Of a stretch of 23,747 nucleotides of DNA, positions 7,298-14,742 are shown one piece after another; position 1 is the stretch's first letter; each line of letters begins with the position of its first letter. Below the pieces are notes generated by a model. The model was given only the letters and a program-made list of their open reading frames with translations. It did not search any database and was not told where the DNA came from. This DNA is from a virus: IMG/VR virus record IMGVR_UViG_3300047497_000279, positions 1 through 23,747 of that record. One strand, given 5' to 3'. The translations under genes and the position numbers were made by a program.

Positions 7298-8110
7298 GTG
7301 GCGGACCTTGCCGATGTAGAGGCGGCGCTGGTGAGCGCGATTCTGGCGTTGGCGGGACAGGGCTCCCTGCCCTGCCCGCTCCTGGGCGGCTACGCGGTGC
7401 GGGTATTTCGTGGCGGACCGCCGACCACGGCGCTCGCGGTGGACCGGGCCGCGGGCGTTGTGGAGATCACCGTGTTCCCGGTGGCCGATACCGCGCGCAA
7501 CACGACGCGATGGGGTGTGCAGAGCGCCACGCTGGGCATTTCGGCGGGGCTCGCCGCCGCGGCAACGGGACAGACGGCGACATTTTCGGGTGTGGCTGTA
7601 GCCGGAGAGCTGGCAGGCGTGCTGGTGAACGAGCAGGCGTTTGTTTACCAGGCGCAAGCGGGGGATAGCGCGGCGCTGGTGGCGGCGGCGCTGGCGGATC
7701 TGGTGCGCGCCTCGGGCTTCATCGTGTGGCTGCAGAACGCGAGCCTGACGATCCCGGCGGCGGTGCGGATGGTGGCGCGCAGCGCCGGTGTGGCCGCGGT
7801 GTTGCAGGAATGGGCACGGCAGGAACAGGAGATCCGGGTTTCTGTTTGGGCACCATCGCCGCAGGCGCGCGATGCGGTGTGCGGCGTGCTGGGCGCGGGG
7901 CTGGCGCAGATAGCCTTTCTGGCGCTGGCCGACGGATCGGCGGCGCGGCTTCGCTACACGATGACGGCCAGCGATGACGGCGATCAGGTGGCCTCCGTCT
8001 ACCGCCGCGATCTGGTGTTCAACGTGGAATACGGCACGACGGTGACGGTGCAAACACCGACGATGCTGTTTGGCGACCTCGATTACAACGGAACGACATC
8101 CTTTGGCTGA
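7298..8110 (+). CDS. Tail completion/terminator-like protein, putative
   Basis: This 270-aa protein lies just before the sheath block, where the tail terminator or completion protein is expected. It starts at GTG 7298 (MADLADVEAALVSAILAL), a typical opening helix for tail-completion proteins, with GGGGG (7287-7291) 6 nt upstream. Strands such as YAVRVFRGGPP and AAGVVEITVFPV follow, then a second half containing VSVWAPSPQARDAVCGVLGAGLAQIAF and a C-terminal YRRDLVFNVEYGTTVTVQTP. These phrases recall tail-terminator folds in which the ends of the tail tube are capped. The longer upstream frame is a shadow of the preceding gene. Function is inferred mainly from gene order. Confidence 0.58.
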   Translation: MADLADVEAALVSAILALAGQGSLPCPLLGGYAVRVFRGGPPTTALAVDRAAGVVEITVFPVADTARNTTRWGVQSATLGISAGLAAAATGQTATFSGVAVAGELAGVLVNEQAFVYQAQAGDSAALVAAALADLVRASGFIVWLQNASLTIPAAVRMVARSAGVAAVLQEWARQEQEIRVSVWAPSPQARDAVCGVLGAGLAQIAFLALADGSAARLRYTMTASDDGDQVASVYRRDLVFNVEYGTTVTVQTPTMLFGDLDYNGTTSFG

Positions 8111-8123
8111 CGGGAGTGTGCCG

Positions 8124-8288
8124 ATGAACGGTGCGTTGGTGGTGGTGCGGCCGTTCGGGCGGTACAAAATCGGCGATCTCATTACCGAAACCGGCCCGAT
8201 GCGGGAGGTTTTGCTGGGTGAGCATGCGCGCAGCGTTGTGCAGACGCATCTTCCGGCACAGCCGGCACCGCATCCGCAGGAGGGTTGA
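8124..8288 (+). CDS. Small conserved phage protein
   Basis: A 54-aa protein starting at ATG 8124, with GGGAG at 8112-8116 seven nt upstream. It contains VVVRPFGRYKIGDLITE and then REVLLGEHARSVVQT. The pattern of a beta strand, a 'F.....GD.I' turn and a short helix ending with a basic patch recurs in small proteins found just before the sheath gene in many myovirus-type prophages. The function is unknown. Its stop lies inside the strong AGGAGGG ribosome site of the sheath gene, two nt before the sheath ATG, so the two are tightly linked. Confidence 0.62.
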   Translation: MNGALVVVRPFGRYKIGDLITETGPMREVLLGEHARSVVQTHLPAQPAPHPQEG

Positions 8289-8290
8289 GC

Positions 8291-9856
8291 ATGACGATCT
8301 ATCAGCAAGGCAGCATCAATACTGCCGGCCTGGTGGTACCCGATCTCTATGTGCAGATCGTGGCGCCACAAAACCTGGTGCTGAACGGCGTGCCGACCAA
8401 TGTGGTGGGCGTGGTCGGCACGGCGAGCTGGGGGCCGGTGAACCAGCCGGTGGTGGCCGGCTCCATGGCCGATTACGCGGCGGCCTTTGGGCCGGTGATG
8501 ATGCGCAAATACGACATGGGCACGCAGGTTGCCACCGCTGTGCAGCAGGGTGCGAGCGGATTCCGCTGCGTGCGCGTGACGGACGGGACGGACACCGCCG
8601 CGAGTTATGCGATCGGGTTCGCGAGCGGGAGTTATGCCGCGCTGCTGACGGCGCGCTATACCGGCTCACTCGGCAACAGCATCAGGGTGACGCTAAGCGG
8701 CGGATCGCAGGCGGGCACGTGGAAGCTGACCTTGGCCATGCCGGGCGGGTTGCCCGAGGTGTTCGACAATCTCGCGGCGTCCGGCACTGCGACGTTCTGG
8801 CAGGTGCTGGTGAGCGCGGTGAATAATGGCACAGGACCGTTGCGGGGGAATTCGCAGCTGGTGGTAGCGACGCCCGGCTCGGCCGGGACGACAGCGCCCG
8901 CGGCGATCGCGAGCCAGCCCTTGCTGGGTGGCACAGACGGGCCCGCCGGGGTGACCGCGGTGACACTGGTAGGGCAGGACACTGTGCCGCGCCAGGGCAT
9001 GTATGCGCTGCGCGGACAGGGCTGCAGCATCGGCGTGCTCGCGGATAGCGACGATCCGACGCAATGGGTGACACAGGCGGGATTTGGCGCGTCGGAAGGC
9101 GTGTACATGATCCTGACCGGGCCGGCCGGTGACACCATTACCGATGCCGTGAGTGTGAAGCTCGGGGCGGGATTGGATTCGCCATCAGCGAAACTGATGT
9201 TCGGCGATTGGGTGTATTGGTCGGATCAGACCAACGGTGTGACACGCATTGTCTCGCCGCAGGGCTTCGTGGCTGGACGGCTGGGGAATTTGTCGCCCGA
9301 GCAATCGAGCCTGAACAAGCCGCTCTATAGCGTGATCGGCACCCAGCGCTCCGGCTTGCCGGGCAGCGGCCAGGTTGCGACCTATAGCGAGACGGAGTTG
9401 CAGACGCTGTTCCAGGCGGGCATCGACGTAATCGCCAACCCGCAACCGGGAGGCGCTTACTGGGGGGTTCGATGCGGCCATAATACGTCGAGCAACCAGG
9501 CGGTGAACGGCGACAATTACAGCCGGATGACGAATTTCATTGCCGCCACGCTGGCTGCGGGGATGGGGCCCTTCGTTGGCCAAGTGATCAACGGCCAGCT
9601 GTTCCAGCAAATTCGCGCAACGCAACTGAGTTTCCTGCAGGCGCTGCTGAGCCAGGGAGTACTGGGGCTGAACGGCACCGGGCAATTGCCATTTTCGGTG
9701 ATCTGCGACAGCAGCAACAATCCGCCCAGCCGCACCAGCCTCGGCTACGTGCAGAGCGATGCGCAGGTGCAGTATCAGGGCATCAACGAGAAATTCATCG
9801 TCAACGTGGAAGGCGGCCAGACGGTCGTTGTGCAGCAGCAGATTTTGCCGAGCTGA
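8291..9856 (+). CDS. Contractile tail sheath protein
   Basis: The 521-aa protein forms the contracting outer sheath. The N-terminus has the sheath signature: PDLYVQIVAPQNLVLNGVP followed by VGVVGTASWGPVNQPVV and the DYAAAFGP helix. The centre holds GVYMILTGPAGDTITDAVSVK and GDWVYWSDQ. The C-terminal region QVQYQGINEKFIVNVEGGQT is the strand that joins neighbouring sheath subunits. Length is typical for the family. AGGAGGG at 8278-8284 lies 6 nt before ATG 8291, which is preferred to TTG 8285. The next gene is the tube, as in P2-like and Mu-like tails. Presence of a sheath makes this a myovirus rather than a siphovirus or gene transfer agent. Confidence 0.93.
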   Translation: MTIYQQGSINTAGLVVPDLYVQIVAPQNLVLNGVPTNVVGVVGTASWGPVNQPVVAGSMADYAAAFGPVMMRKYDMGTQVATAVQQGASGFRCVRVTDGTDTAASYAIGFASGSYAALLTARYTGSLGNSIRVTLSGGSQAGTWKLTLAMPGGLPEVFDNLAASGTATFWQVLVSAVNNGTGPLRGNSQLVVATPGSAGTTAPAAIASQPLLGGTDGPAGVTAVTLVGQDTVPRQGMYALRGQGCSIGVLADSDDPTQWVTQAGFGASEGVYMILTGPAGDTITDAVSVKLGAGLDSPSAKLMFGDWVYWSDQTNGVTRIVSPQGFVAGRLGNLSPEQSSLNKPLYSVIGTQRSGLPGSGQVATYSETELQTLFQAGIDVIANPQPGGAYWGVRCGHNTSSNQAVNGDNYSRMTNFIAATLAAGMGPFVGQVINGQLFQQIRATQLSFLQALLSQGVLGLNGTGQLPFSVICDSSNNPPSRTSLGYVQSDAQVQYQGINEKFIVNVEGGQTVVVQQQILPS

Positions 9857-9909
9857 CGCGTGTGGCGGCGGCGGCGCCTGGCGGGTTTTGAGACGGGGAA
9901 CAGCAGATC

Positions 9910-10338
9910 ATGCCGATCAATTCGTTTTCGATAGGGCGCGATTGCCAGCTCGTGGTCATGGGACCGCAAGGGCGGGTGGATCTGACCTACGTGACCGGCT
10001 TCGATAGCCGGCAGGTGACGCAATCCGTGCGGCTCGATCGGCTGGATGGGGTGCCGATGGGCGCGGAATTGCCGAAGGGGTGGGAAGGCAGTTTCGAGGT
10101 GGAGCGCGGCACCAGCGCGGTGGATGATTTCATGTCCACAGCAGAGCAGGCGTTCTTCACGCAGGGGTATCTGCCGGCCGGAACGCTGTATCAGTATGTT
10201 CAGGAAGTGGATGGCTCTACCTCGACTTATCAATATTCGGGGGTGGTGTTCAAGCTGGCCAATGCTGGAACGTGGCGCGGCGACGCGAGCGTGAAGCAGA
10301 AGCTGGAATTTTTCGCGACGCAACGGCAGCGCATCTGA
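9910..10338 (+). CDS. Tail tube protein
   Basis: A 142-aa beta-rich protein directly after the sheath. It begins MPINSFSIGRDCQLVVMGPQGRV, continues with LTYVTGFDSRQVTQ and has an inner repeat of strand-turn-strand units (GWEGSFEVERGTSAVD, YQYSGVVFKLANAGTWRG) typical of the hexameric inner tube under the sheath. The order sheath-tube matches P2 FI/FII and Mu L/M. GGGGAA (9895-9900) lies 9 nt before ATG 9910. The stop codon overlaps the next gene's ATG by one base (TGATG). The 53 bp before this gene have no features I can support. Confidence 0.88.
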   Translation: MPINSFSIGRDCQLVVMGPQGRVDLTYVTGFDSRQVTQSVRLDRLDGVPMGAELPKGWEGSFEVERGTSAVDDFMSTAEQAFFTQGYLPAGTLYQYVQEVDGSTSTYQYSGVVFKLANAGTWRGDASVKQKLEFFATQRQRI

Positions 10339-10682
10339 TGCAAACGCCTTCGGAACGGGTGATGGCCGCGGCCGCGCGCGACATCGCAGCGACCGACGCG
10401 GCGGGGCGGGTGCTGACGATCAGACGGCCGGATGCACTGGACCGGTTGCGGCTGTTTAAGGCGCTGGGCGCCTCGCTGTCGTTGAACACGCCGTATCTGG
10501 GCATGGCGCTGCTGGCATTCTCGGTGACGGCGATCGATGGCGTGCCGGTGCCGCCGCCGGTGACGGAGGATCAATTGGAGTCGCTGGTGCAGCGGCTTGG
10601 CGATGACGGTATCGCGGCGGCGGCGGATGCGCTGGAGGCGGCGGATGCCGCGGAGCCTGGCGGCGCCGACCCGGGAAACTGA
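10338..10682 (+). CDS. Tail assembly chaperone, short (G-like) product
   Basis: This 114-aa protein lies between tube and tape measure. There lambda has G and P2 has E, helpers that bind the tape measure during tail assembly. It has PDALDRLRLFKALGASLSLNTPYLGMALLAFSVTAIDG, a conserved-looking core seen in such chaperones, then TEDQLESLVQRLGDDG and an Ala/Glu-rich end. The reading frame ends with GGADPGN and UGA. Immediately before the stop is the slippery sequence described separately; a minority of ribosomes should shift -1 there and make the longer fusion. ATG 10338 overlaps the tube gene stop. Confidence 0.86.
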   Translation: MQTPSERVMAAAARDIAATDAAGRVLTIRRPDALDRLRLFKALGASLSLNTPYLGMALLAFSVTAIDGVPVPPPVTEDQLESLVQRLGDDGIAAAADALEAADAAEPGGADPGN

Positions 10683-10849
10683 GCCGGCACCCCGATCTGG
10701 TAGAATGTTTGTACCTGATCCGGAACGGGGTGCCGTTCGACGTCGCTTTTGCTTTGCCCGCGCCGGACAGGCTCGCCTGGGTGGTGGCGCTCGGTGAACT
10801 GGACGGACACGCATTCGACTGGGCGGCGATGGCGTGGGCCGATGCGTGA
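10338..10849 (+). CDS. Tail assembly chaperone, frameshift fusion (GT-like) product
   Basis: A -1 shift at 10673-10679 joins the 114-aa short product to 56 more residues read in the overlapping frame from CTG 10679 to TGA 10847-10849, giving 170 aa. The extension reads LSRHPDLVECLYLIRNGVPF, then DVAFALPAPDRLAWVVALGE and LDGHAFDWAAMAWADA. It has a typical T-domain style of hydrophobic clusters with few rare residues, and no start codon of its own is needed. It ends exactly on the tape-measure ATG (TGA/ATG overlap at 10849). In lambda the T part binds tail tube protein while G binds the tape measure; the same division is inferred here. The product is predicted from frame analysis, not observed. 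Confidence 0.83.
10673..10735 (+). promoter_or_regulatory. Programmed -1 ribosomal frameshift signal
   Basis: The heptamer GGGAAAC (10673-10679) is in the canonical X XXY YYZ phase: zero-frame codons are GGA AAC, re-pairing as GGG AAA after the slip. The zero-frame UGA follows at once (10680-10682). A stem then starts after 5 nt: CGGCACCCCG (10685-10694) pairs perfectly with CGGGGTGCCG (10726-10735) across a 31-nt loop. Heptamer, spacer and stem are all in textbook positions, as in lambda G/GT (which uses GGGAAAG). Confidence 0.9.
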
Positions 10850-11961
10850 TGTCGCAAAATGCACCGGCCTGGGCCGGGCTTGACGGGAGCGGTGCCATGG
10901 CGAACGCGGCTTCACGAGGTGAGGCGCTCGTGAAGCGGCTGGCGGTGGCCCAGGGTGTAGCGGCGGCACGGCGGGCGGCCGCTCTTGCCGCTGCCGGCCT
11001 GGTGGCATCGAGGATCGATGTGGGGCGGCTGGACGCGGCGGCCACGCGGGCGGCCCGCGCGGTATCCGGCCGGCGCCCAGGTGCCGTCGCTGCCCAGGGC
11101 GTGATCGTGCCGGCCGACGGCGTTAGCGCGAATGCGGTGGCGGGAGGTGTGCGAGCCGATGCGGGCGGGCGCCTGTCGGCGGCCGCCGAAAGTGCGCCGA
11201 TGACGGCGCGGGCGGGCGTCGTCACCTCAGCAGCAACGGGAAAGGCGCCGCAGCAGGGTCGGCCTGCGGGTGCTGCCGGGCCATCGCGGCTGATCGTGAC
11301 CATGATGGACGGGACCCATGCGACGAACGCCGATAGGCGCCCGCCCGTGACGCCGGGCGGCTCGCCGCGCGCCGCAGGTGCCTCGGCTGGCGCGGGCTTG
11401 GCGATGCGTGGCGCGGCCGCTGGCCTGCGAGCGGCCACGGGCGTCGCCGGTGGCCGCATCGGCGCCGCATCATCGGCGAGACAAGCCGAGGGCGCGCAGG
11501 GCGAGCGGGCGTTGGCATCCGTGGTGGCGACCGTGACGCGGCAGTCGGGGCGAGGCACGCCGGACATGACGGCTGGTGCCTCGGCGGCGCCCGCTCCGGG
11601 GCGGGCGGGGCTGCCGGCCAGTCCGCAGATAGGGATGGCGCGGCGCGGCGCAGGCGGATCCACTGCACTCGTCCCGCGTACGGCAATGGCGACAAAGGAT
11701 GAGACGGGCCCGGAGCACAGCGCCGTTGCCGCTTTGGGGGGCGGCGCGACAGATCAAACGCCGGCGGGCGGCCGGGATGAGACAGCGCCGCAGGGCGGCA
11801 GCGCCAGCCCGGTGGGGGGCGACGTGTATTTGGATGGCGCCCTGATGGGGAGATGGCTCGCACGCACCCTGGCGGACCAGGCGGGACGGCCGGCCAGTGG
11901 CGGCACCGGCTTCGACCCGCTTCGGGGGGTGTTTCCGACCGGCGCCATGATCGGGGGCTGA
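10849..11961 (+). CDS. Tape measure protein, unusually short, putative
   Basis: The 370-aa protein occupies the tape-measure position between the chaperone and the baseplate genes. It is strongly biased to Ala, Gly, Arg and Thr. The first 75 residues look helical (EALVKRLAVAQGVAAARRAA and following), the middle is low complexity and probably disordered, and the last about 45 are the only conserved-looking part: GDVYLDGALMGRWLARTLAD, then TGFDPLRG. I see no membrane helices, lysozyme domain or long coiled coil, which typical tape measures have. If it does set tail length at about 1.5 angstrom per residue, the tail would be about 55 nm. ATG 10849 overlaps the fusion stop; GTG 10834 is a less likely start. 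A different function cannot be excluded. Confidence 0.6.
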   Translation: MSQNAPAWAGLDGSGAMANAASRGEALVKRLAVAQGVAAARRAAALAAAGLVASRIDVGRLDAAATRAARAVSGRRPGAVAAQGVIVPADGVSANAVAGGVRADAGGRLSAAAESAPMTARAGVVTSAATGKAPQQGRPAGAAGPSRLIVTMMDGTHATNADRRPPVTPGGSPRAAGASAGAGLAMRGAAAGLRAATGVAGGRIGAASSARQAEGAQGERALASVVATVTRQSGRGTPDMTAGASAAPAPGRAGLPASPQIGMARRGAGGSTALVPRTAMATKDETGPEHSAVAALGGGATDQTPAGGRDETAPQGGSASPVGGDVYLDGALMGRWLARTLADQAGRPASGGTGFDPLRGVFPTGAMIGG

Positions 11962-11962
11962 C

Positions 11963-12643
11963 ATGGGCGTGACACTGGGCGGCATTTTCCTGGACGGATT
12001 CGAGGTGTCGGCGCGGATCAGCTTCGGCGGCGCGCAGGCGCTCGCCGTGCATAAATTGCCGGGGGGAAGCCGCGTCATCGACGCGATGGGCCAGGATAAC
12101 GGGCTGATCAACTGGCACGGCATTCTTTCCGGGAGCGATGCGACGGACCGGGCGCGGGCGCTGGATGCCATCCGCACTGCGGGTGCGCCGGTTCCGCTCG
12201 CCTGGGATGTGTTTACGGCGACGGTCATCGTTTCGTCCCTGGACCTGGAATATTGCAACAGCTGGTGGATTCCGTATCGCGTGGCGTGCACGGTGCTCGT
12301 CGGCACACAGATGGCGGGGGCGGTGCTGCCGGCTGCCGGCACGCTCGCGGACGTGGTGGCGGATCTGGCCGCGGCGGCGAGCGCAGGCGGCGTGGCGCAG
12401 GCGCTGGCGGCGGTGAATGGTGCGGGCGCCACGGTGCCGGGTAGCCAGGCCTATGCGGCGGCGGTTCAGGCACTCAGCGGCGCGCAAGAGTCGGTTGCCG
12501 CTGCGATCGCCGGAGCGGATGCGCAGATGGGTGGCGCCGACTTGACGGCGCTGACGCAGACATCCGGCACGCTGGCCACGCTGAGTGCTGCAGCGGGGTA
12601 TATTGGGCGCGCGGCAGCGAATTTTCAGGATGCGGGGTTCTGA
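11963..12643 (+). CDS. Baseplate protein (gpU / DNA-circularization-N-like)
   Basis: A 226-aa protein directly after the tape measure. The N-terminal half has strand-rich phrases: LGGIFLDGFEVSARISFGGA, GLINWHGILSG, DRARALDAIRTAGAPVPLAWDVFTA, then WWIPYRVACTVLVG. A 'glycine-rich strand, helix ARALDAI, short-range limit G.P..L' order is what I know from gpU and DNA-circularization/N-type tail proteins that sit between tape measure and hub. The C-terminal half (from about 120) is Ala-rich and helical and probably connects to the hub. Start ATG 11963; its stop overlaps the next ATG by one base. Confidence 0.6.
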   Translation: MGVTLGGIFLDGFEVSARISFGGAQALAVHKLPGGSRVIDAMGQDNGLINWHGILSGSDATDRARALDAIRTAGAPVPLAWDVFTATVIVSSLDLEYCNSWWIPYRVACTVLVGTQMAGAVLPAAGTLADVVADLAAAASAGGVAQALAAVNGAGATVPGSQAYAAAVQALSGAQESVAAAIAGADAQMGGADLTALTQTSGTLATLSAAAGYIGRAAANFQDAGF

Positions 12644-12816
12644 TGCAAACGCTAACGGTTTGCGGCGGCACACTGTTCGATATCGCTTGCCGGTATTTGG
12701 GTGATGCGTCGCAATGGGACAGCATCGCGTCGCTGAACGGCATCGACGATCCATGGTTGAGCGGGCTGGTGACGCTCGTGATCCCAGATACGGGGGCGAG
12801 CATTGCCGGACAGTGA
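12643..12816 (+). CDS. LysM-like tail protein (gpX-like)
   Basis: A 57-aa protein that is easy to miss because of its size. It is almost entirely one LysM-like module: TLTVCGGTLFDIACRYLGDA, SQWDSIASLNGIDDP, then LVTLVIP. This matches the tail protein X pattern (GDTL.DIA..YLG....W..I..LN.i..P....G..L.IP). In P2 and relatives gpX binds the hub and connects it to the sheath or tube ends rather than to peptidoglycan. The ATG overlaps the previous stop (TGATG), and the next gene starts within its last codons. The order gpU-like, X, D matches P2-group tails. Confidence 0.85.
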   Translation: MQTLTVCGGTLFDIACRYLGDASQWDSIASLNGIDDPWLSGLVTLVIPDTGASIAGQ

Positions 12817-13804
12817 CGCGCGGCAGCCTTTGCCGGTGGTGCTGGTCAATGGCCAGACGGCGGCCGGCATCATGGCGGTGGATATCGAGGCGGACAGCTT
12901 TCTTTCCGCCGACCGGTTCAGTGTTCGGGCGGCCTTGTCGGCCGCGAGTGCCGCGTTCTGGTCCGCGGTGCCATTGCTGGTGGAGATCCAGCTCGCTGTG
13001 GACGGGGTGCAGGCGAGCCTGATCACGGGCAATGCCGATCGCGTGTCGATCGACCCGATCCGTGGCGAGGTGCGGGCGAGCGGACGGGATTTTACATCCC
13101 TGTTCGTCGGCGCGCAGATCGACGAAAGCTTCGAGAACCAGACATCAAGCCAGGTGGTGACCGCGCTCGCCGCGCGGCAGGGGCTGAGTGCGGCGGTGAC
13201 GCCGACGCAGACGCTGGTCGGACGGTATTACCAGAATGGCCGCACCCGGACGGCGATGACGCAGCATGCGCGGGCGACGACGCAGTGGGATCTGATCTGC
13301 TGGCTGGCACAGCTGGAAAATTACGATGTCTGGGTGAGCGGGCAGACGTTGTATTTTCAGCCCGCAGGGCAGAACGCGGGCGGCGTGGCAATTTCGCCGG
13401 CTTCCTGCATGAGCCTGCGGATGGATCACGCGCTGGATATCGCCGCAGGGGTGACGGCCGTGGTGCGGAGTTGGGATTGCGTGTCGCAAACCGCGATCGT
13501 GCAGACCGCGTCGAATGGTGGCGGGAGTCCGGCACGGACGGTCATCAGGCCGAATTTGTCGTCCGGTGAGGCGCAAAGTCTGGCCTCGCGCATCGTGTCG
13601 CAGATTTCCAGCCACGAACGGGTGTTGACGATCGAGATGCCGGGCGATGTGACGACTGCACCGCGGATGAACCTGGCGCTGGCTGGCAGCTTCACGGACT
13701 TCGATGGCACCTACGGTATTTGCGCCGTCGAGCGGCATCTGTCGGTCGGGCGGGGTTTCGTGCAGACCGTGCAAGCAAGGAGCCTGCCGTGGACAGCTTC
13801 CTGA
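12803..13804 (+). CDS. Baseplate hub / gpD-like late control protein
   Basis: This 333-aa protein is the gp27/gpD-like hub that holds the spike. N-terminal strands (PVVLVNGQTAAGIMAVDIEA) lead to the barrel region with VRASGRDFTSLFVGAQIDES, a typical D-protein phrase (GRD.T..L). Then come SSQVVTALAARQGLSAAVTP, WDLICWLAQLENYDVWVSGQ and a C-terminal strand block ending in FVQTVQARSLPW. The alternation of two similar barrels is seen in P2 gpD. It is read from TTG 12803, inside the end of the LysM-like gene, with a G-rich ribosome site just upstream; a GTG at 12836 is possible. It overlaps the spike gene by 16 nt. Confidence 0.82.
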   Translation: MPDSDARQPLPVVLVNGQTAAGIMAVDIEADSFLSADRFSVRAALSAASAAFWSAVPLLVEIQLAVDGVQASLITGNADRVSIDPIRGEVRASGRDFTSLFVGAQIDESFENQTSSQVVTALAARQGLSAAVTPTQTLVGRYYQNGRTRTAMTQHARATTQWDLICWLAQLENYDVWVSGQTLYFQPAGQNAGGVAISPASCMSLRMDHALDIAAGVTAVVRSWDCVSQTAIVQTASNGGGSPARTVIRPNLSSGEAQSLASRIVSQISSHERVLTIEMPGDVTTAPRMNLALAGSFTDFDGTYGICAVERHLSVGRGFVQTVQARSLPWTAS

Positions 13805-14313
13805 ACCTGCTGCGCGGGCATGCATCGCAGCTCGACCAGAGCTGGGCGCATCCACGCATCGCAGTGGTGACATCGGCGGATCCGGCGACCGCGACGGTGC
13901 GGGTGACGGTGCAGCCGGAGGGGGTGCTTTCCGGATGGTTGCCGGTGGCGAGCCAATGGGTGGGGCAAGGCTGGGGATTGGTGTGCGCGCCCATGCCGGG
14001 CGATCAGGTGGTGGTGATCTGGCAAGAGGGCGATGCCGAGCAGGGTGTCGTGGTGGGACGGCTGTGGTCGAACAGCGTGCCGCCGCCGAATGCGCCAGGG
14101 GGCGAGCTATGGCTGCTGCATGCCAGCGGCAGCTGCATCAAGCTGCGAAACGACGGCTCGATCGCCAGCACGGCGCCCAACTGGACGCATACGGGCGATT
14201 TGCATGTGAGCGGTGATGTGTACGATCAGCACGGATCGCTCGCTCAACTGCGTGGCCATTACAACCAGCATGGACATCCGCCCAGCACGACACCGCCGGT
14301 TCCGACGGATTGA
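13789..14313 (+). CDS. Baseplate spike protein (gpV-like)
   Basis: The 174-aa protein is the trimeric central spike. The first 110 residues are an OB-fold-like barrel (IAVVTSADPATATVRVTVQP, GLVCAPMPGDQVVVIWQEGD, VVVGRLWSNSVPPP). The next part (GSCIKLRNDGSIA, HTGDLHVSGDVYDQHGSL) is a beta-helix with hydrophobic repeats. At the tip is YNQHGHPPS, an HxH motif that in P2-like spikes coordinates an iron ion at the sharp apex. Start GTG 13789 is chosen because AAGGAG (13777-13782) lies 6 nt upstream; the frame upstream is a shadow of the hub gene. It overlaps that gene by 16 nt. Confidence 0.88.
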   Translation: MDSFLNLLRGHASQLDQSWAHPRIAVVTSADPATATVRVTVQPEGVLSGWLPVASQWVGQGWGLVCAPMPGDQVVVIWQEGDAEQGVVVGRLWSNSVPPPNAPGGELWLLHASGSCIKLRNDGSIASTAPNWTHTGDLHVSGDVYDQHGSLAQLRGHYNQHGHPPSTTPPVPTD

Positions 14314-14372
14314 GGCGCGGCCGGGCCCGTTGGTGGGTTCGGCTTCCTGTTTACTGGCGTGGGAGTGTCGCG

Positions 14373-14741
14373 ATGGCCGATGCAGATCTGGTGTGGAGCG
14401 GCGATCTTGCTGTGAGCCCGACCGGCGACCTGAGCATGGTGGACGGCACGATCCTTGGGCAGCAACGGGTATTGCGGCGGCTGCTGACGAACCCCGACGA
14501 TTATACCTGGCAGCCGAGCTATGGCGGCGGGCTTGGGCAGTTCGTGGGCCAAGTCGCTGGCACGCGGGCGATCACCGGCAATATTCGCGGCCAGCTTTAT
14601 GCCGAGGCGGCGGTGGCGCATCAGCCCGAGCCGACGGTGACGGCGAACACACTGCCCGACGGCAGTGTTTTTGTCGACATCACCTACGCCGATGCGGTGA
14701 CGGCGACGACGCAGACGCTCACATTCTCCATAGGTATCTGA
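14373..14741 (+). CDS. Baseplate wedge protein (gp25/gpW-like)
   Basis: A 122-aa protein of the gp25-like family. Seen are LVWSGDLAVSPTGDLSMVDG (the 'D..L...GD......G' opening), GQQRVLRRLLTNPDDYTWQP and YGGGLGQFVGQ. The phrase with QRVLRRLLTNPGDY is the family hallmark, followed by a strand region ITYADAVTATTQTLTF. In T4 and P2 it forms part of the baseplate wedge, next to gpJ, and sets the first sheath ring. ATG 14373 has GGGAG at 14361-14365. The 59 bp before it hold nothing recognisable. The next gene starts immediately after the stop. Confidence 0.86.
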   Translation: MADADLVWSGDLAVSPTGDLSMVDGTILGQQRVLRRLLTNPDDYTWQPSYGGGLGQFVGQVAGTRAITGNIRGQLYAEAAVAHQPEPTVTANTLPDGSVFVDITYADAVTATTQTLTFSIGI

Positions 14742-14742
14742 C

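Noticed and set aside
10673-10849. Chaperone frame break as a sequencing error or pseudogene
   Set aside because: The slippery heptamer, its phase, the spacer and the 10-bp stem are all where a programmed site needs them, and tail chaperone genes commonly use such shifts. A random error would not produce this.
10230-12754. Minus-strand open frames of 477 and 510 aa opposite chaperone, tape measure and baseplate genes
   Set aside because: Arg/Pro-rich shadows created by the Ala/Gly codon bias of the tape measure gene. The plus-strand genes overlap neatly (TGATG junctions), which supports only that strand.
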